In this document: in pieces, positions 59,519-64,000 of the stretch
Numbering within the stretch: position 1 is the stretch's first letter
Layout: each line of letters starts with the position of its first letter
Assembly (NCBI GenBank): GCA_963786295.1
Contig: CAWAYV010000003.1
Location: 1 to 64,000, forward strand
Length of the DNA: 64,000 nucleotides
Source of the DNA: JACCZX01 sp963786295
GTDB taxonomy: Bacteria; Pseudomonadota; Gammaproteobacteria; Burkholderiales; Burkholderiaceae_F
Reading direction: 5' to 3'
The notes under the pieces: model-generated
Told to the model about the DNA's origin: nothing
The model's database searches: none
What the model saw: the letters and a program-made list of their open reading frames with translations, nothing else
Made by a program: the position numbers and the translations under genes

Positions 59519-60453
59519 TCGGGTTGGCCGGCTCTTTCGAACGAGACGAGCAAGGCGTCGAATACGGGGCCGGCAGCTTTGACGAGTTGATCGTCATCGT
59601 CGATTGAGTCGCGCAGCCCTGCCAGCACGCTTTCGACGCCGCTTGCCTCCGGCGGCTGCACGCCGCCGGCATCAAGATAGTGAACAATGGCGCCGATACG
59701 CCGTAGCGCCGGCTGCTCCAGTCCGAAGCTCGCCAACATCACTTCAAACGTGACTCGTGCCCCGACGTGGCTAAAGGTCGCACCGTCAAAGTCGAATCCG
59801 ATCGCTTTTGCCGGACAGTCTTTCGGTTTCGCCAGCCACACGATGCGCGCCTTCCGGTCGATGTAGCGTCGGATCAGCCATGCGCACGCCAGTCGATCTA
59901 CCCATGGACGTCGACGCGTTGCCCAAACACGCCGCTTGTAGTCTTCAATTCGTAATCGCTTAATGGTGCTGCGTACCGCATGCGGTTCATCGGGCGCGAG
60001 CAACCGAGTTGCCGCCAATTCGAGTTCCTGCAAGGCGGCGTCGGCCTGCTTCTGCGCCTCTCCGCCAAAGAAGTCGATGGCGGCGAGGGCGGCGAACGTC
60101 TTGCGCAGCTTGCGTGCTTGCTTCGACGCCTCGAGTGCGGCATCCGAGTCGAGCGCGTCGCTTACCTCGCGAATCTCGTTGAGCAGCGCCGCATAGTCGT
60201 CACTACGATCGAACATTGCGGCAAACTCTGCGCCTGGAGGTTCGTCCGCGAACATCAAGTGGGTACTGCCGCCGCCCGCTTGCACGTCGCGTGCGATCGC
60301 TTCGAGCGTCAGACGGCAGTCGTCACGCGCCGGCAATAGATAGACGCCGTCACGCAAGACCGCGGCGCCCGCGGCGCGTAGCGCCCGCCAGGCGCGCATC
60401 CGCACGGTCGCATTTTCGGTCGGCAAAGACAGTACGAGAATCAACCACTGCAT
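59515..60453 (-). CDS. chrB: Chromate-responsive regulator ChrB
   Basis: The 312-residue protein has an N-terminal part WLILVLSLPTENATVRMRAW continuing RALRAAGAAVLRDGVYLLPA, and a C-terminal ChrB domain from RRPWVDRLACAWLIRRYIDR to FEVMLASFGLEQPALRRIGA. ChrB is the chromate-sensing regulator of chrBA-type operons in Betaproteobacteria. A 36-bp near-perfect palindrome begins 3 bp upstream of its start codon and is the probable operator, so it would autoregulate the operon. Confidence 0.87.
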   Translation of the reverse strand: MQWLILVLSLPTENATVRMRAWRALRAAGAAVLRDGVYLLPARDDCRLTLEAIARDVQAGGGSTHLMFADEPPGAEFAAMFDRSDDYAALLNEIREVSDALDSDAALEASKQARKLRKTFAALAAIDFFGGEAQKQADAALQELELAATRLLAPDEPHAVRSTIKRLRIEDYKRRVWATRRRPWVDRLACAWLIRRYIDRKARIVWLAKPKDCPAKAIGFDFDGATFSHVGARVTFEVMLASFGLEQPALRRIGAIVHYLDAGGVQPPEASGVESVLAGLRDSIDDDDQLVKAAGPVFDALLVSFERAGQPE

Positions 60454-60455
60454 TG

Positions 60456-60491
60456 AGTAGATGTTATTACATAAACGTAATAATATCTACT
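60456..60491. promoter_or_regulatory. 36-bp palindrome, candidate ChrB operator
   Basis: Two 15-bp arms (60456-60470 and 60477-60491) separated by 6 bp match at 14 of 15 positions: agtagatgttattac and the reverse complement of gtaataatatctact. The element is AT-rich in GC-rich surroundings and ends 2 bp before the chrB start codon, so a bound protein would block transcription or initiation. It lies between divergent genes, but the oxaloacetate decarboxylase-like gene starts 100 bp away. Confidence 0.8.
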
Positions 60492-60590
60492 ATTATTTTC
60501 TGGCCGGTTAATTGCGCGCTTGCGCTGGTACTTTGCTTGAATTGGCAGAAACACGACGCCCGTGATTGAGGAACGAGGAGTGAACGACGC

Positions 60591-61472
60591 ATGAACACGC
60601 ACGACAAGCGTAAGAGATTCGCGGCGCTGCTTGCCGGTGATCGCTGCGTGTTAGCGGGCTCGGTGTTCGACCCGTTGTCGGCGCGCATTGCCGACGAGGT
60701 GGGCTTCGAGGTCGGCGTCCTCGGCGGCTCGGTGGCGTCGTTCGCCGTGCTCGGCGCGCCGGACCTGATGCTGCTTACGCTCACAGAGCTTGCCGAACAG
60801 ACGCGCCGCATCTGCCGCGCCAGCGATCTGCCCGTTCTGGTCGACGCCGACCATGGTTACGGCAACGCGCTGAACGTAATGCGCACCGTTGAAGAGCTCG
60901 CGAGCGTGGGCGCGGCAGGATGCTCGATTGAAGACACGTCGTTGCCTCGCGCCTTCGGCTCATCAAAAGAGCCGACCTTGACTTCTGTCGAGGAGGGCGT
61001 TGGAAGAATGCGAGCTGCAGTCACTGCTGCGCGCGGCTCCGGCATCAAGATCTTTGGGCGAACAGCCGCGATAGCGATTACCGATATCGACGATGCGGTG
61101 CGCCGTCTGCAAGCGTACGAGAAGGCGGGTGTCGATGCGCTGTTCGTCCCTTACGTCAAAAGCAAGGCGCAACTCGATCGAATCGCGGCCGACGTGGGTC
61201 TTCCCCTCATTCTCGGTAGTCCCGCCGCCGAGCTCGTGGATCTCCAGTACCTGGCCAGCCACCGTGTCCGTGTGTGTCTGCGCGGTCATCAAGGGTTCGC
61301 TGCAAGCGTGCAGGCGCTGTACGACGCCGCGCGGGCCACGTTTGACGGGATCGCGCCCGGGGAGCTGCAGAACGTCGCCCCGGAGCGCCTGATGGCGCGA
61401 CTGACGAGAGCGGCCGAGCATGACCGATTGAGCGAAGAGTTCCTTCAACCTTCCGTTGGCGGATCAGCGTGA
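60591..61472 (+). CDS. Oxaloacetate decarboxylase-like (ICL/PEP mutase superfamily)
   Basis: This isocitrate lyase/PEP mutase superfamily TIM barrel has 293 residues: VLAGSVFDPLSARIADEVGF, LGGSVASFAVLGAPDLMLLT, PVLVDADHGYGNALNVMRTV with the Mg-binding Asp residues and AAGCSIEDTSLPRAFGSS. RVCLRGHQGFAASVQALYDA near the end resembles the PA4872-type oxaloacetate decarboxylases. It may decarboxylate oxaloacetate or act on a related oxoacid. The start has ggagtgaacgacgc upstream. It is followed by a small acetyltransferase gene, nearly overlapping. Confidence 0.82.
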   Translation: MNTHDKRKRFAALLAGDRCVLAGSVFDPLSARIADEVGFEVGVLGGSVASFAVLGAPDLMLLTLTELAEQTRRICRASDLPVLVDADHGYGNALNVMRTVEELASVGAAGCSIEDTSLPRAFGSSKEPTLTSVEEGVGRMRAAVTAARGSGIKIFGRTAAIAITDIDDAVRRLQAYEKAGVDALFVPYVKSKAQLDRIAADVGLPLILGSPAAELVDLQYLASHRVRVCLRGHQGFAASVQALYDAARATFDGIAPGELQNVAPERLMARLTRAAEHDRLSEEFLQPSVGGSA

Positions 61473-61474
61473 GC

Positions 61475-61780
61475 ATGCCGGAATTCCAGCTGGTAAACGA
61501 CAGCAGTGCGCGCCGCTATCGATTGATGTTGAACAACGAAGAGGTGGGCTATGGCGAATACGACCCGGTAGCACCGGCCTCGATCTTGATCAAGCACACC
61601 GAAGTACTGCGGCAATACGAAGGCAAAGGATTCGGATCACATCTTGTGCGCGCGATGCTTGACGACATTCGCGGGCAGGGAAAGACCGTCATTCCAATCT
61701 GTCCGTATACGATGCACTACATCCGCAAACACCGGGAATATCTGGACATTGTGCGAGCGGACATGCGAGCCACGATCTAG
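61475..61780 (+). CDS. Small GNAT-fold N-acetyltransferase (YjdJ/NATD1 type)
   Basis: The 101-residue protein of the short Gcn5-related acetyltransferase class has YRLMLNNEEVGYGEYD, ILIKHTEVLRQYEGKGFGSH (the H-T-E-V and acetyl-CoA-binding Q/R-x-x-G-x-G/S loop), and TVIPICPYTMHYIRKHREYL (C-P-Y-x-x-x-Y-I-x-x-H-x-E-Y). All hallmark residues are present. ATG 61475 is used; a GTG at 61469 is possible. It is coupled to the decarboxylase gene. Its target is unknown. Confidence 0.85.
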   Translation: MPEFQLVNDSSARRYRLMLNNEEVGYGEYDPVAPASILIKHTEVLRQYEGKGFGSHLVRAMLDDIRGQGKTVIPICPYTMHYIRKHREYLDIVRADMRATI

Positions 61781-61939
61781 TTCGGGTGCAACGTCGGCCA
61801 ACAAGGCCCGGCGTTACCACCCGCTTTCGGCTTAGCCGTTTCAAGTCATCCACATCGGGTCTCAAGCGCCTCATCTTTTGAGACTATCCCCGTTCGCTGA
61901 AGTCACTATCTGCCATCGCGCTTCATTAATAGCGCATCT

Positions 61940-62398
61940 GTGCATAAAGAAGCATCCACGTTCCATGGTTATCGAAGAGTGAAAAAAAGCATCGGCTATC
62001 GAATCTTTCTCGTTCGTGGTGACGACGCGTTGCCGTTGTCAAAAACCACGTTCGAGGAATTCTTGTTTGGGCGCAGGGCGGTGCTGCAGAACTTTGCCGG
62101 CCAGACCGTCGATATTGCGACGGTGGTATGCCGGTTGGAGAACAAAAAGCCGAAGGAGATCGTCCGATTCTATTGTCAGCGCTTCAAGGTGAAGAGCGAC
62201 GGCTCGATCGACCAAGCGCACAATCAGAAACGCAGCGTTCCGGCAGCGACCCTTGACCGAGCTCTTGTACGAAACACGGTCAGTAGAGAAAAGACCACCG
62301 ACCCGAATGATTCTTTGCACGGACGACGCCTGGCGCACAGCCTTGTGATGATTTCGCGCGCCGCTCAGAAGAAAATTCACGAAGTGCTGTGGCGCTAA
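61940..62398 (+). CDS. Hypothetical protein
   Basis: This is an open frame of 152 codons from a GTG; another GTG at 61979 (KKSIGYRIFLVRGDDALPLS) may be the true start. Visible features are a basic, beta-like N-terminal half (EEFLFGRRAVLQNFAGQTVD, IATVVCRLENKKPKEIVRFY), a central Lys/Arg-rich part and a C-terminal helix (MISRAAQKKIHEVLWR). There is no signal peptide or membrane segment and no family was recognised. It is less GC-rich than the neighbours. It ends tail-to-tail with the MFS gene, overlapping by 4 bp. Confidence 0.55.
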   Translation: MHKEASTFHGYRRVKKSIGYRIFLVRGDDALPLSKTTFEEFLFGRRAVLQNFAGQTVDIATVVCRLENKKPKEIVRFYCQRFKVKSDGSIDQAHNQKRSVPAATLDRALVRNTVSREKTTDPNDSLHGRRLAHSLVMISRAAQKKIHEVLWR

Positions 62399-63837
62399 GC
62401 CGCGGCGGGTTTGGTTGGCGGGGGCCGGATCAGCAGCAACGCACAACATGCCGCAGCGGCGGCGCATGCAGCGCCGATCAATGCCGCGATTCGGAAACTG
62501 CTAACAAACCCGTCGGCACTGTCTTGCTGCGCGAAAACAAAACCGAGTAAGGCAGTGGCAATCAACCCGCCGATGCGCGCGACGGCACTGTTAAAGCCCG
62601 ACGCGGTACCCACATGGTCGCGGTTGACTGATGCCATCACGGTTGAGGTCAGCGGCGCGACGCTGATGCCCATTCCGATCGCGACGATTGCAGTGGCCGG
62701 CAGAATGTCGAGCCAATAACTGATCGCGTCTGTGCCGACGCGCATGAACAGCACGAGTCCCGCCGCGACGATTGCAGAACCGATGGCGAGCGGCAAGCGC
62801 CCGCCCAAACTTGCGGTGACTCGCCCCATCATCGGAGAGAGCACTCCGATCAGAAGCGGCAGCGGCAGCATTGCGGCACCCGCCGCGACGGCGGTGTAGT
62901 TGCCGACGTTGATCAGCAAGTAGGGCAACAGCACGAGCAAGCCGCTCAGGCTTGCGTACAGGAAGAACGTCAGCAGCGTCAGCCCGACAAAGGTGGGGGT
63001 GGCGAACAAAGCAAGCGGCATGATCGCGCGCTCACCGCGCTTCGCTTCGACCCAAACGAACGCTGCCAGCACGACGGCGCCGACGAGGGCAACCATCCAG
63101 AGAGTTGCAAAACTCGCCGCCGACTCTGAGGCTGCGGTCAACGCCCAAGTCAAGAGACCCAACGCCAGCGTGGCGAGCACCGCGCCGGCCCAGTCGAGCG
63201 ACCCCGATTCTTGCGTTTCCTTGCTTTCCGGCACGAACTTCCATGCGAGAAAACCGGCCGCGGCGGCGACGGGCAGGTTCAGAAGGAAAATCGTGCGCCA
63301 ACCGCTGGTGTCGACGAGCCAGCCTCCGATCAGTGGTGCCAGCGCGCCCGAGAAAGCGCCGACGGCTGCCCACATGCCGATAGCGCGGCCACGCGCTTCG
63401 CCGCTGAACGACGCTCCTAACATCGCCAAGCTATTCGGCATTAAGAGCGCTGCCCCGATTCCCTGTAGGCCGCGGCCCACAAGAAGCCAGGGCAGGGAGG
63501 GCGCGGCCGCGCACAGAATCGATGCGAAGGTGAACACGATCAGACCAATCAGAAACAAGCGGCGCCGGCCGAAGTGATCTCCGGCGCTGCCGCCGAGCAA
63601 GATCAGCGCGCCAAGAGGCAGCAGATAGGCGTTGACGGTCCACGACAACGCGGCCGCGCTGGCTGCTAGGTCTTGGCCGAGTGCATCCAGCGCAACGTTA
63701 ACGACAGAACCATCGATAAACGCGAGACTTGAACCGAGAATCGTCGCTGCAAGCGTCGCGCGCGGATACCGATTTTCTTGCAGACGAGCTGCTGCGGCGA
63801 TGCCGCTATCGCATGCAGAAGAGAACGCTGTGCTCAT
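62395..63837 (-). CDS. MFS exporter, DHA2 (EmrB/QacA) family
   Basis: The 480-residue transporter has about 14 helices. LGSSLAFIDGSVVNVALDAL near residue 35 is the D-x-x-V-V-N-V-A-L motif of the family. GSAGDHFGRRRLFLIGLIVF is the loop 2-3 motif and AFSGALAPLIGGWLVDTSGW motif C. The final helices include CAAAAACCALLLIRPPP. It probably exports drugs or metabolites by proton antiport; no substrate is evident. No regulator gene is adjacent within the window. Confidence 0.85.
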   Translation of the reverse strand: MSTAFSSACDSGIAAAARLQENRYPRATLAATILGSSLAFIDGSVVNVALDALGQDLAASAAALSWTVNAYLLPLGALILLGGSAGDHFGRRRLFLIGLIVFTFASILCAAAPSLPWLLVGRGLQGIGAALLMPNSLAMLGASFSGEARGRAIGMWAAVGAFSGALAPLIGGWLVDTSGWRTIFLLNLPVAAAAGFLAWKFVPESKETQESGSLDWAGAVLATLALGLLTWALTAASESAASFATLWMVALVGAVVLAAFVWVEAKRGERAIMPLALFATPTFVGLTLLTFFLYASLSGLLVLLPYLLINVGNYTAVAAGAAMLPLPLLIGVLSPMMGRVTASLGGRLPLAIGSAIVAAGLVLFMRVGTDAISYWLDILPATAIVAIGMGISVAPLTSTVMASVNRDHVGTASGFNSAVARIGGLIATALLGFVFAQQDSADGFVSSFRIAALIGAACAAAAACCALLLIRPPPTKPAAA

Positions 63838-64000
63838 CTGATGTTCAGTGACTATCGGCGCGCGACCGCGCCATCGGCGCGTGGCAAGGAACGGCCCTTG
63901 CTCGGCGACCCAGGAATTGAAAGAAAGAGTATGACCGCACGAAGGTCCAGCAAAACCCGAGTCCGCGTCAGTCGGCGCAGGCGCACGCCAACTTGAGCGG
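63838..64000. other. Right edge, no gene identified
   Basis: The last 160 bp hold the upstream region of the leftward exporter gene. A 21-codon Arg-rich frame from ATG 63932 with gaaag upstream ends in TGA before the window edge; it has no recognisable feature and I do not call it a gene. Confidence 0.4.

Noticed and set aside
61853..61884. Short inverted repeat gtctcaa...ttgagac after the acetyltransferase gene, considered as a terminator
   Set aside because: The stem is only 7-8 bp with a loop of about 10 nt and no T-run follows, so support is too weak to list it.

Overview
The window is GC-rich, densely packed bacterial DNA whose gene families point to a betaproteobacterium, most likely of the order Burkholderiales. 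That placement is inferred from family content: LivK/LivH-type importers, a DUF3563-like protein, a chrBA operon and exopolysaccharide genes with parallel beta-helix and Fn3 lipoproteins. No rRNA, tRNA, transposase, integrase or CRISPR array was found. Many otherwise recognisable genes are split by single-base frameshifts, including ordinary metabolic and regulatory genes. Uncorrected indels in the assembly therefore look at least as likely as true decay, and every gene listed as a pseudogene should be read with that in mind.

Layout. 1-13.6 kb is an exopolysaccharide/surface region in visible disarray. It holds glycosyltransferases (GT4, GT2, a WsaF-like rhamnosyltransferase), parallel beta-helix proteins, lipoproteins with DUF4082 or Fn3 domains, an ElyC/SanA/YdcF-type protein, a chimeric SDR/GDP-mannose dehydrogenase ORF and a methyltransferase. 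Between them lies a mosaic of near-identical duplicated segments (242 bp, 443 bp and 85 bp, sharing a 27-bp core) and 5' or 3' stumps of LuxR, cytochrome P450, beta-helix and secreted-protein genes. 13.6-17.7 kb is an ECF sigma/zinc-finger anti-sigma pair divergent from a metallophosphoesterase and a CuA-motif cupredoxin. The divergent promoters share GGAATAA-N16-GTCTTG on both strands. A DUF3187 outer-membrane protein follows.

17.7-30.7 kb, all on the minus strand, is a catabolic island. It has a TRAP transporter (DctP, terminator hairpin, DctQ, DctM), an SDR, a TauD-family dioxygenase, a complete LIV-type ABC importer with an IclR regulator, a 4-OT-like tautomerase, an SMP-30 lactonase, a uronate dehydrogenase and a D-galactarolactone isomerase-like hydrolase. 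Together these suggest oxidative uronate/aldarate use. 30.8-39.1 kb carries PspA, YiaA-like, RraA-like, YcaQ/AlkX-like, zincin-like, response-regulator and ion-channel genes, a MarR regulator near a palindromic operator, and two small genes (44 and 56 residues).

39.4-50.1 kb centres on an ECF42-type sigma factor with a C-terminal extension. Its DGPF/YCII, VOC and DUF1579 neighbours carry a shared TGTCGA-N17-CGAC promoter, found three times, including once 9 kb away in front of another DGPF gene. MFS, DUF427, serine hydrolase, AraC, monooxygenase and MoaD/BNR-repeat genes lie in the same stretch. 50.2-56.4 kb holds DUF1697, tag, an aldo/keto reductase, DUF6064, a CWC protein, prolyl oligopeptidase and a 5'-3' exonuclease. 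56.4-60.5 kb is a chromate-resistance operon (chrB, chrA, rhodanese, ChrB C-terminal protein, cytochrome c/P460) preceded by a 36-bp near-perfect palindrome. The right end has an oxaloacetate decarboxylase-like enzyme, a small acetyltransferase, an unknown protein and an EmrB/QacA-type exporter.
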